From Ponticaulis sp. (GTDB lineage Bacteria > Pseudomonadota > Alphaproteobacteria > Caulobacterales > Hyphomonadaceae), in the NCBI GenBank assembly GCA_002723155.1, contig PBNO01000003.1, forward strand, positions 110,932 to 174,931: 64,000 nt of DNA. The letters are read 5' to 3'. Of the stretch, positions 1 to 8,484 are shown piece after piece. The position numbers were made by a program, and so were the translations under genes. The stretch's first letter is position 1. Every line of letters starts with the position of its first letter. Below the pieces are notes generated by a model. That model was not told where the DNA came from. It was given only the letters and a program-made list of their open reading frames with translations, and made no database searches.

Positions 1-524
1 CAGACCTTGCACTTCTGCTCGACACAGCGCTCGACAAGATCGCGTTCCTGCCGTTCGCAATCACGGTCGACCAGTGGCGCTGGAGTGTTCTGGACGGCTC
101 AACAGAGCCTGCGAACTATAACGAAGCATGGTGGGCGCTGCGTGAAGCCAATCAGGGCATCACACCTCCGGGCCCACGTCCGGCTGACGCGTTCGATCCG
201 GGTGCGAAATACCACATTCCGGGCAACACGCCTTACCTGCGTTACTTCCTCAGCTATATCCTGCAGTTCCAGTTCCACCAGGCTGCGTGCGAGATGGCTG
301 GCTGGGAAGGCCCGCTGCACCGCTGCTCTATCTACGGAAACGAGGAAGTCGGTGAGCGTCTGAACGCTATGCTGGAAATGGGTGCGTCTGAACCATGGCG
401 CGATGCGCTTGAAGCGTTCACGGGCACACGTGAAATGGACGGTTCTGCAATCACCGCTTACTTCGATCCGCTGATCGAATGGATGCGTGAAGAAAACGAA
501 GGTCGCTCTTGCGGCTGGCAGTAA
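1..524 (+). CDS. Peptidyl-dipeptidase A (M2 family, ACE-like), C-terminal part
   Basis: This is the last ~173 residues of a zinc dipeptidyl carboxypeptidase of the angiotensin-converting-enzyme family; the frame is open through the left window edge. Visible family signatures, in order, are FLPFAITVDQWRW, FDPGAKYHIP, PYLRYFLSYILQFQFHQA and EGPLHRCSIY. The His of KYHIP and the Arg-Tyr of PYLRYF match the ACE residues that stabilise the transition state and bind chloride. The HExxH zinc motif lies upstream of the window. Bacterial members are usually exported and cleave dipeptides from peptide C-termini; the signal peptide is not visible here. A strong hairpin terminator follows the stop codon. 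The family call is very secure because the similarity is continuous to the C-terminus; only the N-terminal two thirds is missing. Confidence 0.95.
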   Translation, partial: DLALLLDTALDKIAFLPFAITVDQWRWSVLDGSTEPANYNEAWWALREANQGITPPGPRPADAFDPGAKYHIPGNTPYLRYFLSYILQFQFHQAACEMAGWEGPLHRCSIYGNEEVGERLNAMLEMGASEPWRDALEAFTGTREMDGSAITAYFDPLIEWMREENEGRSCGWQ

Positions 525-545
525 GCCCCACCCCCTCAGATAAAG

Positions 546-575
546 AAAAGCCCGCTGGTTTCAGCGGGCTTTTTT
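546..575. terminator. Bidirectional Rho-independent terminator
   Basis: A 12-bp perfect stem (AAAAGCCCGCTG / CAGCGGGCTTTT) with a 4-nt loop is flanked by A-tract and T-tract. It sits between the convergent M2 peptidase and cyclophilin genes and can serve both. Confidence 0.9.
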
Positions 576-583
576 GTTGAGCT

Positions 584-1444
584 TTACTCTTCGGATATTT
601 CCCGCGCAGGCGCCGAGAAGGCGCAAACATCTAGAACTTCCGGCGGTGTGTTGTAGAAGAACTCATCGGTACGAACGCGAAGTCGCGTCTTAAACGCCTC
701 GAAATCCTCGCTCGTTGTTTCAAGCACTTCCCAGCGCGGGCGTTCTTCCTCCGGGATATTCACCGCAAGGCGTGCGGTGAGGATTTCATCGCCGCGTTCA
801 GGGCGCTGGATAACACCGCTCTCGATGGCGCGGTCACCGCGCTTCAGCGCCTGAATATGCTCCATACCGGAGAGGACGCGACCGAACACCGTCAAATTCC
901 GGTCCAGATAACGCTGCGCATCCAGAACAATGTAGAATTCAGTGCTGCCGCTATCCGGGTCCACGTCGCGCGCCATCGCCATAGCGCCCGGACAATGCAG
1001 CAGCCATTCTGTGCCCGCTTCAGGATTACGCCCCACAGCAAAGCCGTCGAGATGGCCAACCACCGGCGCAAACAGGTCTGCATTACCGAGCAGCACGAAG
1101 TCTTCATCGGTCGCCATGCGCTCATTCTCATTGGCAAGCGTTGGATAGACTTCGATCCGCTCATCAACTTCAAGCCCGCCCTGCGCCACGAAACCGTCAA
1201 TCACGCGGTAAAAGCGCTCGCCGTCATAAATGCCACTGGAAATCAGCTCGCGCATTTGCTCGACATGGCCGGGCGCAAAATCTTCATTGAGCTCGATCAC
1301 GACCTCGCCGCTTTCGAGCGTCATGATGAGCAGGTTTTCCGGATAGACCTCGCGATAGCTGGATGTTTCATCCTGCTGCGCAATCGCGACCGGCGAAATG
1401 GCGGCCATCAGCGCGGCCAGTGATGGAATAATAAAACGACGCAT
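584..1444 (-). CDS. Exported cyclophilin-type peptidyl-prolyl cis-trans isomerase
   Basis: This 286-aa protein has a Sec signal peptide (residues 1-22, ending AIA-QQ). The cyclophilin fold follows at about residues 40-200. Recognisable stretches are ETxxGEVVIEL-like at the N-terminus, GERFYRVIDGFVAQGG (the FHRVI...FMIQGGD region of cyclophilins) and the FGRVLSGMEHI segment near the end. The predicted role is prolyl isomerisation of periplasmic proteins. It carries a C-terminal extension of ~70 residues beyond the core fold. The downstream ATG is chosen because GGGGAG lies 7 nt before it and the signal peptide starts cleanly there; an in-frame ATG 27 nt upstream would add a hydrophilic stretch. 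Cyclophilin identity is confident; whether all catalytic residues are intact is less so, since the segment around residues 115-150 is divergent. Confidence 0.88.
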   Translation of the reverse strand: MRRFIIPSLAALMAAISPVAIAQQDETSSYREVYPENLLIMTLESGEVVIELNEDFAPGHVEQMRELISSGIYDGERFYRVIDGFVAQGGLEVDERIEVYPTLANENERMATDEDFVLLGNADLFAPVVGHLDGFAVGRNPEAGTEWLLHCPGAMAMARDVDPDSGSTEFYIVLDAQRYLDRNLTVFGRVLSGMEHIQALKRGDRAIESGVIQRPERGDEILTARLAVNIPEEERPRWEVLETTSEDFEAFKTRLRVRTDEFFYNTPPEVLDVCAFSAPAREISEE

Positions 1445-1510
1445 TATGGGCTCCCCGAAATGTCTCCTCATGAGAGACTGGTCAAAACCGGGCGGACTGG
1501 CAAGCCGCGC

Positions 1511-2233
1511 TTACAGCGCGTCGCGCTCTGACTCCACCGATGCCAGAAAGGCCTCACTCTCTTCCACGAAACGCTCGGCACGCAGGCGCAGCCCCATAAT
1601 GAAGCTGACCGTCGTCAGAAGCTGAACCTGAAAGCGCGGGTCGGCGCAGGCTTCCTCAATATCGGTCGCCAGCACTATACGCGCACTGCCGCCTTCACCT
1701 TCAAAATCAACGCCCACCAACGGGCTACGGATCAGATGATCCATCCACATCAGATTGAAGTTGGTGTTGAACTGGTCCTGATCTTCGGTCAGTCGGCCAC
1801 GATAGCCACCCATCACCTGCCGGAATTCAGAGGATAGAAGATCAAGCAGCTCATCACGCCCTAATAGCTCGCTGAAGCTATTGTCGATGAATGATGGCGC
1901 GTAATCACGAATGGTGCTGGCGATGGCGACGTTCAGCGCATCCATCTGCGCTTCGTCAGCTGTGCAGGATCGCAGGACTTCCAGCGCAACCACGCGCTCG
2001 TCCTGCTCCTCTTCGATGATCGCAACAAGGTCGTTCGCAATATCGATATTGGTTCTGACTTCACCCTCAAGGCGTTCCAGAGCCCCGATCAGCCGCGCAT
2101 TATTCCGGTTCGCCTCATTCCAGTTACCAAGCTGGATACCCAGATACACACCAAGCACGACGATCAGCATCTCGATCAGAACGGTGAACCAGTCCTGTTT
2201 CCGGATCGACGTAGACAGCCTGCGCATAATCAT
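1511..2233 (-). CDS. Single-pass membrane protein, DUF6090-like (array member 1)
   Basis: This 240-aa protein begins with a short basic segment (MRRLSTSIRKQDWF), one membrane helix at about residues 17-38 (VLIEMLIVVLGVYLGIQ) and a GNWNEA motif. A helical, acidic, probably periplasmic domain follows. The N-terminal block is nearly identical to that of the proteins at 3658, 4398 and 5153, so all belong to one family. The layout resembles the functionally unknown DUF6090 family (helix followed by NNWNE). Its start overlaps the stop of the lipoprotein gene by an ATGA, so the two are probably translationally coupled. A second in-frame ATG lies two codons in. No catalytic motif is visible. Confidence 0.75.
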   Translation of the reverse strand: MIMRRLSTSIRKQDWFTVLIEMLIVVLGVYLGIQLGNWNEANRNNARLIGALERLEGEVRTNIDIANDLVAIIEEEQDERVVALEVLRSCTADEAQMDALNVAIASTIRDYAPSFIDNSFSELLGRDELLDLLSSEFRQVMGGYRGRLTEDQDQFNTNFNLMWMDHLIRSPLVGVDFEGEGGSARIVLATDIEEACADPRFQVQLLTTVSFIMGLRLRAERFVEESEAFLASVESERDAL

Positions 2234-2379
2234 CGCTGCGCGCCCTCCTCAGCCTCGACCTCCGTGATGAAGTCCCGAATGAGCTGGCGATAAAGATCTG
2301 GCGGACTTGTCGCGCAACCGGCCAAAGCCAGCGCGGACAATCCGCAAAGCCCGATCAACAGCTTCGATTTCACATCCAT
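2230..2379 (-). CDS. Small lipoprotein (49 aa)
   Basis: The sequence starts MDVKSKLLIGLCGLSALALAGC with a classical lipobox (ALAGC), so the mature protein would be only ~29 residues, anchored by a lipidated Cys. The mature part is short, helical and acidic (RDFITEVEAEEGAQR). GGGAG lies 8 nt before the ATG, and the TGA overlaps the ATG of the next membrane protein (ATGA). Coupling to that gene suggests a joint role in the envelope. The specific function is unknown. The gene is supported by the signal sequence and the coupling rather than by homology. Confidence 0.7.
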   Translation of the reverse strand: MDVKSKLLIGLCGLSALALAGCATSPPDLYRQLIRDFITEVEAEEGAQR

Positions 2380-2582
2380 AGTCAGCTCCCCACACCCGAA
2401 CCAAAAGTATGCATGTATTTCCGCGCATGTCTGCACACGAGCCCCGATCACATCGTCCTTGTGTCATGCTGATGCAAAAGCAGCGCATCTCGCGAACCGG
2501 GCGAAACGGTTTCGCGCGCTGGGCGTATCTGCTTGAAATCAGCCGCCGATTCTCCAGACTGGGACGCATTCTGGGGTTTCAA

Positions 2583-3017
2583 ATGACTGCTTTTATTCGC
2601 TTTTTGCTTATCGCAATCGGCCTGACGAGCTTAAGCCTCGTACCGATTTACCGGGGCTATGATTTCTCACGCGAAGCTGGTGACCTGATCGCATTGGGCG
2701 CTGGCGTTGCAGCGGGCGTGATCATCATCCTGCTCAGCACAATGGAAAAGACGTTCAAAGGCACGCTTGTCGCTGCGGCGCTCCTGTCTCTGATGACTTT
2801 GCCCGCTATGGCAGCCGTCGCACTTTATATTCGCGGCCCGATGCTTGGCCTGTCAGAAGCCGAGAGCTTCCCAATCTTCCGCAGCATTGTCGTCTTCTGC
2901 GTTGGCGCAATCATCCTGCAGGCCTTTGGCTTCACCTGCTACATCAAATCCTTCATTCGCTACGTGAAAGAAGGGCCGGCCTATAAGCGCCACCCCTTCT
3001 ATCAGGCTGCTGAATAG
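2583..3017 (+). CDS. Hypothetical polytopic membrane protein
   Basis: This 144-aa protein has four likely transmembrane helices, at about residues 4-20, 37-57, 62-84 and 101-124, and a short basic C-terminus (YVKEGPAYKRHPFYQAAE). No catalytic motif or known family is recognised. The frame stays open 174 nt upstream of the ATG, but that extension is Arg-rich and shows no signal, so the ATG just before the first helix is preferred. The gene is divergent from the lipoprotein/membrane-protein pair and convergent, with a 3-nt gap, with the cytochrome gene. Confidence 0.6.
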   Translation: MTAFIRFLLIAIGLTSLSLVPIYRGYDFSREAGDLIALGAGVAAGVIIILLSTMEKTFKGTLVAAALLSLMTLPAMAAVALYIRGPMLGLSEAESFPIFRSIVVFCVGAIILQAFGFTCYIKSFIRYVKEGPAYKRHPFYQAAE

Positions 3018-3020
3018 AGG

Positions 3021-3566
3021 TTACCTCTGCCCCGGATACCAGAACGCCATATGGCAGCCCTTACAGGTATTGTAGAGATTATCTGACTGGGCGACGAGCA
3101 GCGCCGCATCGCGGGTTTCAACAGCGGTCACGGCCAGATCAGCCTCTGCCGCGAAGGCCTCCATCATGGCGCGGAAGCCATCCGGATTGGCATCAATATT
3201 GGCCTGCACCTGCTCAGGCGGCACGAAGCCATTGCCTTCAAAGCCGAGGTCCACGCCCGGCGCAGCCACCATGAAATGCTTTGAAGCCGCCAGAAGAAGT
3301 GCAGTATCGCGCAGCGCCACTGCACCCTCGCCCATCAGCGTCCATTGTTCTTCGGTGAGCAGAGAGCCATCCAGCTCGCCATTATCGTCATACGCCCAGA
3401 AAGCCGTGTCGCCATAATTCTGGAAATCAGGCTGGAAGACGTTGAGCATGGCTTCGTTGATCGTCATCACAGGCGCAGCTTCGTCTGGCGCGCCTGCGTG
3501 CGTACACGCGCCGACAATCGCAGCGGTCGCCACCGCGAGGCCTGTAAGTTTCAGAGCATGTCTCAT
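3021..3566 (-). CDS. Lipoprotein cytochrome c with C-terminal haem site (class II-like)
   Basis: This 181-aa protein has a lipoprotein signal (IVGAC at residues ~18-22) and a single CxxCH haem motif (CKGCH) 14 residues from the C-terminus. A C-terminal haem site after a helical domain is the layout of class II (cytochrome c'-type) proteins rather than class I. The predicted location is the periplasmic face of a membrane, covalently binding one haem c. GGGGAG lies 8 nt before the ATG. It lies between two groups of the single-pass membrane paralogues on the same strand, so it could be co-transcribed with them. The redox partner is unknown. Confidence 0.8.
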   Translation of the reverse strand: MRHALKLTGLAVATAAIVGACTHAGAPDEAAPVMTINEAMLNVFQPDFQNYGDTAFWAYDDNGELDGSLLTEEQWTLMGEGAVALRDTALLLAASKHFMVAAPGVDLGFEGNGFVPPEQVQANIDANPDGFRAMMEAFAAEADLAVTAVETRDAALLVAQSDNLYNTCKGCHMAFWYPGQR

Positions 3567-3657
3567 GATGCAGTCTCCCCTTTTGGCCAGACTATGACGA
3601 TACCTCACTAACGCCAACAGGATTCAATGTCGCGCCTAACGGCATGACCTTGGAGGA

Positions 3658-4401
3658 TCATTCGCTTATCTCTCCTTCTACGGCACACGGGCGTCCCGTC
3701 GCCTCACCCAGCATGATACAGGTCTGACCGGCATCCTCGATGAGGCCCGGCAGATAACTCGCATAAATATGCTTCATCCGAACCACCTGATTGAACGCGC
3801 TCACAGCCCGCGGATCAGCCAGAAATCCTTCGAGGTCTACATTAACAACGGTCCGTACCGGCGTTTCAGCCGGCCCGTGAAACACATAGTCCCGCCAGTC
3901 GAGCTCCATTCCGGAAATCCCCGTCCGAAAGCTCTCTCTCTGGTCCTGTATCCATGCCAGCCGCCGCGCAAAATCATTCAGCCGCATCAGAATCTCGTCA
4001 TCTGAAATGGTGGAAAGCTCTCCAGACTGGCGCAGAGATTCAAATGCATTGTCACGCACGGAAAGCGGCGAAAAATACATGATCTCTCGGAGGCCGGAGA
4101 CTATTCTTTCGCCGTCTTCCGGCGCCAGACTTTCGGCCTCCAGAAGCAATGCCGCTTCATATTCTGAGGCGTTGCGCTCGTTCAGCCTGTCCAGAGCCGA
4201 ATTCAGTGTCCCGATATTCTGCTCGAATTCGGCCTGTAAGGCGCTGAGCACCTCTGCTTCCCGTAGCGAAGACTGCCGTGCCTCATTCCAGTTGTTCACC
4301 TGCAGACCAAGGAACACACCAAGCACCACGATCAGCGTCTCTATGACGACAGCGAACCAATCCTGCTTGCGGATGGACGTTGCGAGGCGACGCAGGATCA
4401 T
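3658..4401 (-). CDS. Single-pass membrane protein, DUF6090-like (array member 2)
   Basis: This 247-aa paralogue has the N-terminal block MILRRLATSIRKQDWFAVV, one helix (residues ~18-36), then NNWNEARQ and a helical periplasmic domain with a single Cys near the end (TCIMLGEA). Its ATG overlaps the TGA of the gene at 4398 (ATGA), so translation is coupled. It is the last member of the four-gene run 6822 to 3658. It is the family member closest to DUF6090, with a perfect NNWNE motif. Function is unknown; the shape (short cytosolic tail, one helix, extracytoplasmic helical domain) would fit a scaffold or sensor. Confidence 0.78.
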   Translation of the reverse strand: MILRRLATSIRKQDWFAVVIETLIVVLGVFLGLQVNNWNEARQSSLREAEVLSALQAEFEQNIGTLNSALDRLNERNASEYEAALLLEAESLAPEDGERIVSGLREIMYFSPLSVRDNAFESLRQSGELSTISDDEILMRLNDFARRLAWIQDQRESFRTGISGMELDWRDYVFHGPAETPVRTVVNVDLEGFLADPRAVSAFNQVVRMKHIYASYLPGLIEDAGQTCIMLGEATGRPCAVEGEISE

Positions 4402-5156
4402 GACGCAGGCTCCTCCGGCTCATGGACAATGCCTAGTTCCGCATCAATAGCCGTATGGAGCTCACTGAAGGCGACATCCATGAATTCGTACACAAAATCC
4501 TTTGTGTCACGCAGCGTAACGAAATTCCCCATCAAATAAGTCTGAAACGCGCGGGATGCACGCATGGCGTTCAGATCACAGACGATCTGAGGTTCGGGCA
4601 GGTCATCTCCATCACTGGCAGCAACCTGTTCATACCACATCATTTCCGGAAATCTTTCGGCCAGATTATCCATATCGGTGGCCTTCAGGCGTATCCATTC
4701 ACGCGTCGCCTCCTGTTTCGAAGCAAACAGCATAACAGCGCGCCGCAACACCTCATTTTCGATCGAGGCAAGAACGCCCGACTGGATGACTTCGGAAAGC
4801 GTGGGCACCGCATCAGCCGGACGATCAATTACATGAGAACGTGCAATGGCGGCACACTGTTCCTGCGTCAGGCTTCCGCCTTCAGAGTCCCCCATTATGA
4901 GCGTGCGCGCGGCCGAGATTCTTTCAACGTTCCGCTCGATAAAGGTTCTGGTTACTCCACGAACGCGCTCTATTTCGTGCAGCTCACGTTCCAGGCGTAC
5001 CATCGTATCGCGGGCATAGGCACGCTCATCCCGCAAGGAAGCTGACTCGCTGACCTGAAAGGCGAACAGCACACCAGCGACAACGATTACAAACTCGATG
5101 ACGACCGCGAACCAATCCTGTTTGCGGAGAGAGATAGCAAGACGACGCAGGATCAT
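4398..5156 (-). CDS. Single-pass membrane protein, DUF6090-like (array member 3)
   Basis: This 252-aa paralogue keeps the block MILRRLAISLRKQDWFAVV and the membrane helix but has lost the NNWNE motif; the equivalent position reads FQVSESAS. The domain after the helix is helical and charged, with two Cys residues (EQCAAIA and IVCDLNA). Both gene boundaries are ATGA overlaps with neighbours of the same family. The loss of the motif suggests divergence within the array after duplication. Function is unknown. Confidence 0.75.
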   Translation of the reverse strand: MILRRLAISLRKQDWFAVVIEFVIVVAGVLFAFQVSESASLRDERAYARDTMVRLERELHEIERVRGVTRTFIERNVERISAARTLIMGDSEGGSLTQEQCAAIARSHVIDRPADAVPTLSEVIQSGVLASIENEVLRRAVMLFASKQEATREWIRLKATDMDNLAERFPEMMWYEQVAASDGDDLPEPQIVCDLNAMRASRAFQTYLMGNFVTLRDTKDFVYEFMDVAFSELHTAIDAELGIVHEPEEPAS

Positions 5157-5962
5157 TGTTCCGCCTCCATCACCGCATCAGTTTCATCCGCAACGTCTAC
5201 ACCCAGCTCCACGATTTGGCGTTCCAGATAACCAATCGTGATGTCTGCCAGAATGGCCTGAAAATAAACGTTGTTTTCCCAGGCGTAGAATGAGTCGGTA
5301 AACGGCTTGCTCTCGCACGCCACCGAAACCGGCACGATCAACCGATGCCGCCTGATCATCTCCGGCGACAGGGAACCGCCATTTTCAGTCAGATTCCGAT
5401 AAATCTCACTCGGGTCGGAAGAGAGCAGCTCAAAACTATCAGCCACACCCTCAACATTGTAACGGGTTTGCTCCCCCAGAAAGTCCGCCACCGATCTCGA
5501 ATTCTCGGCGTGAACTCTCAGCGTTCTTGCAATCGCGAGGAGACGCGTTCGAAGCTCTGGCGACTGAAACGGTATAAAGCTGTCATTGCTGACAAGCTGA
5601 TCTATGGAGACAGTCTCAACAGGAATGGTAATGCTCCGCCCCAGATGGGTGAAAGCGGTCTCAACGCGCGCCTCGGCCTCCTCCCCTTCACGACAGGCCT
5701 GAAGCTCCTCGATAGCAGTCTGGACACTTGCGAGTGGCGCATTCATGTCCTCGCGAACAGCCTCGACCATGGTAAGATTGAGCCTCAACTCGTCCATCAT
5801 CCGGGAGTAGGACTGATCATACAGCTCCCGCGTTTGCCGGTTTGCATTCCAGTTCCCGAACTGAATACCGAGATAGACACCAAACACGACAATCGTCGTC
5901 TCGATCAGAACCGCGAACCAGTCCTGTTTGCGGATGGAAGTGGCAAGGCGGCGCAGGATCAT
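5153..5962 (-). CDS. Single-pass membrane protein, DUF6090-like (array member 4)
   Basis: This 269-aa paralogue has the block MILRRLATSIRKQDWFAVL, one helix (~18-36) and GNWNANRQ. A longer helical domain follows, with Cys at about residue 94 and in VACESKPF. It is coupled by ATGA overlaps on both sides. The N-terminal ~40 residues are more conserved between paralogues than the rest, which suggests that the membrane/cytosolic end makes the shared contact while the distal domains are specialised. Function is unknown. Confidence 0.76.
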   Translation of the reverse strand: MILRRLATSIRKQDWFAVLIETTIVVFGVYLGIQFGNWNANRQTRELYDQSYSRMMDELRLNLTMVEAVREDMNAPLASVQTAIEELQACREGEEAEARVETAFTHLGRSITIPVETVSIDQLVSNDSFIPFQSPELRTRLLAIARTLRVHAENSRSVADFLGEQTRYNVEGVADSFELLSSDPSEIYRNLTENGGSLSPEMIRRHRLIVPVSVACESKPFTDSFYAWENNVYFQAILADITIGYLERQIVELGVDVADETDAVMEAEQ

Positions 5963-6822
5963 TCAGCGGCCTCTTCATTCGGAATTTCCAACACGCTGCG
6001 GTCAATTTCAATATCGATGAGCCTCTCAGTCAGATCCACAAACGGTGCGTATTCGCTGGCCTGGACACACTCTCCATAAATACTGCGTCCATTACCGATA
6101 GTCTCCACAAGCGCTGCCTCAACATCCTCTGCGGTATAGTCATAGTCGGTCAGCGTGGCATCGGTCTGAAAATCGTGATAGTTCAGTATCGCCTCGCGCG
6201 CGTCTGTCACGTTCACAACCAACAGCGACTCCAGTGTCGAGATGTCAGCCAGCAGCGCGATAGCGTCACGCCGTTGCGCCGCGCTGATCTCTCCCTCAAT
6301 GGCCAGATGTGACAACTGCGCTTTCTTTTCCCGGAGCTCATCCATGGTAAAATTTACATCCGCCGCAATCTCGAACACATCGTTGAGTCCGGTCACCTGA
6401 ACACGATCCAGGGCAAACACGCTGTCGCTTGATGCGGCGGCCCGCCACGCTGTTTCTGGCCAGTTTCGTATGGGCATGCGCAACACAGACGGCACAGCCT
6501 GACTATCAAGACCTGTATTCAGAGCAGCTGAGACCTCAGGCTGCCAAAATGGGTCGTCCCGTTGCAACAGGGCGAGCAAGTGTCTTTCCTGCTCAAGACG
6601 ACACGGTTCGGTAGCCAGGCGTTCGCTGGCGACTTGTACGATGGTTAAAAGGTCTAACTCCACACCTCTCATCATTTCAAGCATGTCCGCCCGACGATTG
6701 AGTTGGGTGACGAAATGATTGGCAAGAAGCGCGATAATCACACCAACCACAACGATTATGACTTCGAAGAAGAAGGTTTTCCAACCGGCACCTGAACCGG
6801 CCATTCGCCTGAAAAATCGCAT
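5959..6822 (-). CDS. Single-pass membrane protein, distant first member of the array
   Basis: This 287-aa protein starts MRFFRRMAGSGAGWKTFFFEV, followed by a very hydrophobic helix (IIVVVGVIIALLAN, residues ~21-37) and a helical acidic domain. The basic-aromatic-helix layout matches the four downstream paralogues, but the RKQDWF block is replaced by GAGWKTFF. The ATG at 6822 is preferred over an upstream start at 6966 because a G-rich Shine-Dalgarno (GGGGCG) precedes it and the shorter form aligns with the paralogues. It is the promoter-proximal gene of the coupled run and is divergent from the GNAT gene, with ~150 nt between them. Confidence 0.72.
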   Translation of the reverse strand: MRFFRRMAGSGAGWKTFFFEVIIVVVGVIIALLANHFVTQLNRRADMLEMMRGVELDLLTIVQVASERLATEPCRLEQERHLLALLQRDDPFWQPEVSAALNTGLDSQAVPSVLRMPIRNWPETAWRAAASSDSVFALDRVQVTGLNDVFEIAADVNFTMDELREKKAQLSHLAIEGEISAAQRRDAIALLADISTLESLLVVNVTDAREAILNYHDFQTDATLTDYDYTAEDVEAALVETIGNGRSIYGECVQASEYAPFVDLTERLIDIEIDRSVLEIPNEEAAE

Positions 6823-6969
6823 ACGCGCCCCGCCCCATTTCAACCCGAAATGAAGTATGCACGATTTTCGCGAGATGTCTTCCCGAAGGCGGAACAGGCA
6901 AATTGCCGCCGCGAGACATTGCGTTACATAAATTAATCCGGCTAGGCTTGTGCCGACTGGCAGCAAACC

Positions 6970-7581
6970 ATGTGGTGGGACATCTCTGGATCAATGGGAA
7001 GCTTCAAGTACGAGGTTGAAGAGCTAAGCACGTCTGCTGAGTTGCATCCGGTATTGCGGTTAAGAACCACCGCCTGGCAAACGCGCACGAAGAGTTTCAA
7101 CACGGACAAACACTGGAAAGAAAAGCTGGACAATACAGCACTGCATTTCGTCATCCGCTGCCCTGATGAGCACATTATCGCTGCCGCCCGGCTTAGCCAG
7201 CATCAGTGTTTCAGCGAGCTGCCGAATGGCGACACATATGCCATTGCAAGCTCCGGCGATCAGACCTTCGGCGTCATCAGCCGCCTCGTCGTATCCGGGA
7301 GTCATGCAAGCAAAGGCCTCGCATCTCTCCTCGATCAGGCCCGAATTGAAAAGGCGCGCAGCCTGAAGCTTCCGCGCGTTTTCGCGGCAACCTCCATTCG
7401 CCATAGAGTATCCATGCTCGAAAAAGCAGGGTTCCGGCAGGTTGGTGAAGGTGCAGCGTATAACTCCGGCCCGCTCGCCAGTCTTTCCAACCGCCACAAA
7501 TCAGAGGGCATGCCATCAGAATTGATGTCGCGGCCTGTCGTGCTGGAGCTTGATCTCGCAGGAGACCTGAAAGCGGCCTGA
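6970..7581 (+). CDS. GNAT-family N-acyltransferase
   Basis: This protein is up to 203 aa. The central segment FGVISRLVVSGSHASKGLASLLDQA has the strand-then-acyl-CoA-loop pattern of GNAT enzymes (motif A). RVFAATSIRHRVSMLEKAGFRQVGEG is the typical C-terminal motif B with the GF dipeptide. The predicted reaction is acyl transfer from acyl-CoA to an amine. The substrate is unknown. The gene is followed within 20 nt by an ATP-grasp ligase and then a methyltransferase, so a role in building a small amino-acid-derived compound is an inference. An alternative start at 6994 (MGSFKYEVEE) removes an odd eight-residue leader and may be the real one. Confidence 0.75.
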   Translation: MWWDISGSMGSFKYEVEELSTSAELHPVLRLRTTAWQTRTKSFNTDKHWKEKLDNTALHFVIRCPDEHIIAAARLSQHQCFSELPNGDTYAIASSGDQTFGVISRLVVSGSHASKGLASLLDQARIEKARSLKLPRVFAATSIRHRVSMLEKAGFRQVGEGAAYNSGPLASLSNRHKSEGMPSELMSRPVVLELDLAGDLKAA

Positions 7582-7599
7582 TCGCGCAGAGTAGAGTTT

Positions 7600-8484
7600 A
7601 TGTCCCGAACGCCTTGCTTTTACCTCCTGCACGAAGGTGCATCCTCAAACGCCATTGAAAGGCGCGATCTTATCGGCGCGGCCGCACAAAGCGCTGGCCT
7701 TCACTTTCATCCGCTGGATAGTCTCACCTGCAATTACGCCGATCTGCCAGAGCCGAATACTGGCGACCTGCTCTTCAACGCCACCCGCGGCAGTACACGG
7801 CTTGAGACGCTCATGCATCGACCGGACCTCGCAACCTTCCGGACATGCAATGCGGGAGCCTTCACAAACGGCGGCGACACGACCGCCCTCTGCGCGCTGC
7901 TGGCAAAAGAAGGCTTTCCAACGCCAAAAACCTATCACCGCTTGCCGGCAGACAATGACAACCTCAATGACATTGTCTCATGGCTGGGCGGGTTTCCCGT
8001 GGTGATCAAAAAGCTGGATGGCACGCTCGGCATTGGCGCAATGCTGATCGAAAGCATGAGGTCACTTCGCTCTGTCCTCGACTATCTGCGGACGACCGGC
8101 GAGGAATTCATTCTGCGCCAGTATATCGAACCAAAGAAGATTGGCCGCCTGCTTGTGCTGGGCGATCAGGTCATCGCGTCATTGTCCTATAAAATTCCAG
8201 ACGATGATTTCCGAAGCCGCCCCTTCCGTGAAGGCGGCATGCAGGAAGACTTCGGCGAGACCGTAGAGCGCCTCGTCATCAACGCCGGAAAAGCCTGCCA
8301 GCACGAATTTACCGGCGTGGATATCATCATTGATGACACCGACACGCCCTATATTCTCGAGGTAAACGCCCCATCGAACTTCGTCGCGATCGAACGCGAT
8401 ATCGGCATTCCGGTGAGCGATATGATTGTCGAACACCTCATGGCAAAATCAATCCAGTTGCGAGACATCAGCGATAATGTGTGA
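7600..8484 (+). CDS. ATP-grasp ligase, RimK-like
   Basis: This 294-aa protein has the features of the ATP-grasp fold. FPVVIKKLDGTLGIGAML is the lysine plus glycine-rich loop at about residues 129-146. Next come EEFILRQYIE (nucleotide-binding strand), GRLLVLGDQVIAS, and near the end GVDIIIDDTDTPYILEVNAPSNF, which carries the metal-binding E/N (LEVNAP). Such RimK-like enzymes join a carboxylate to an amine or amino acid via an acyl phosphate. The substrate cannot be told from sequence. It overlaps the methyltransferase by 8 nt and follows the GNAT gene by 18 nt, so the three are probably one operon. Confidence 0.85.
   Translation: MSRTPCFYLLHEGASSNAIERRDLIGAAAQSAGLHFHPLDSLTCNYADLPEPNTGDLLFNATRGSTRLETLMHRPDLATFRTCNAGAFTNGGDTTALCALLAKEGFPTPKTYHRLPADNDNLNDIVSWLGGFPVVIKKLDGTLGIGAMLIESMRSLRSVLDYLRTTGEEFILRQYIEPKKIGRLLVLGDQVIASLSYKIPDDDFRSRPFREGGMQEDFGETVERLVINAGKACQHEFTGVDIIIDDTDTPYILEVNAPSNFVAIERDIGIPVSDMIVEHLMAKSIQLRDISDNV

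Noticed and set aside
2409..2582. Extended N-terminus of the membrane protein at 2583
   Set aside because: Arg-rich, no signal, and the internal ATG is just before the first helix.
4455..5045. 196-codon plus-strand frame within the membrane array
   Set aside because: It lies entirely opposite a conserved coding region with ATGA coupling and the paralogue motif.
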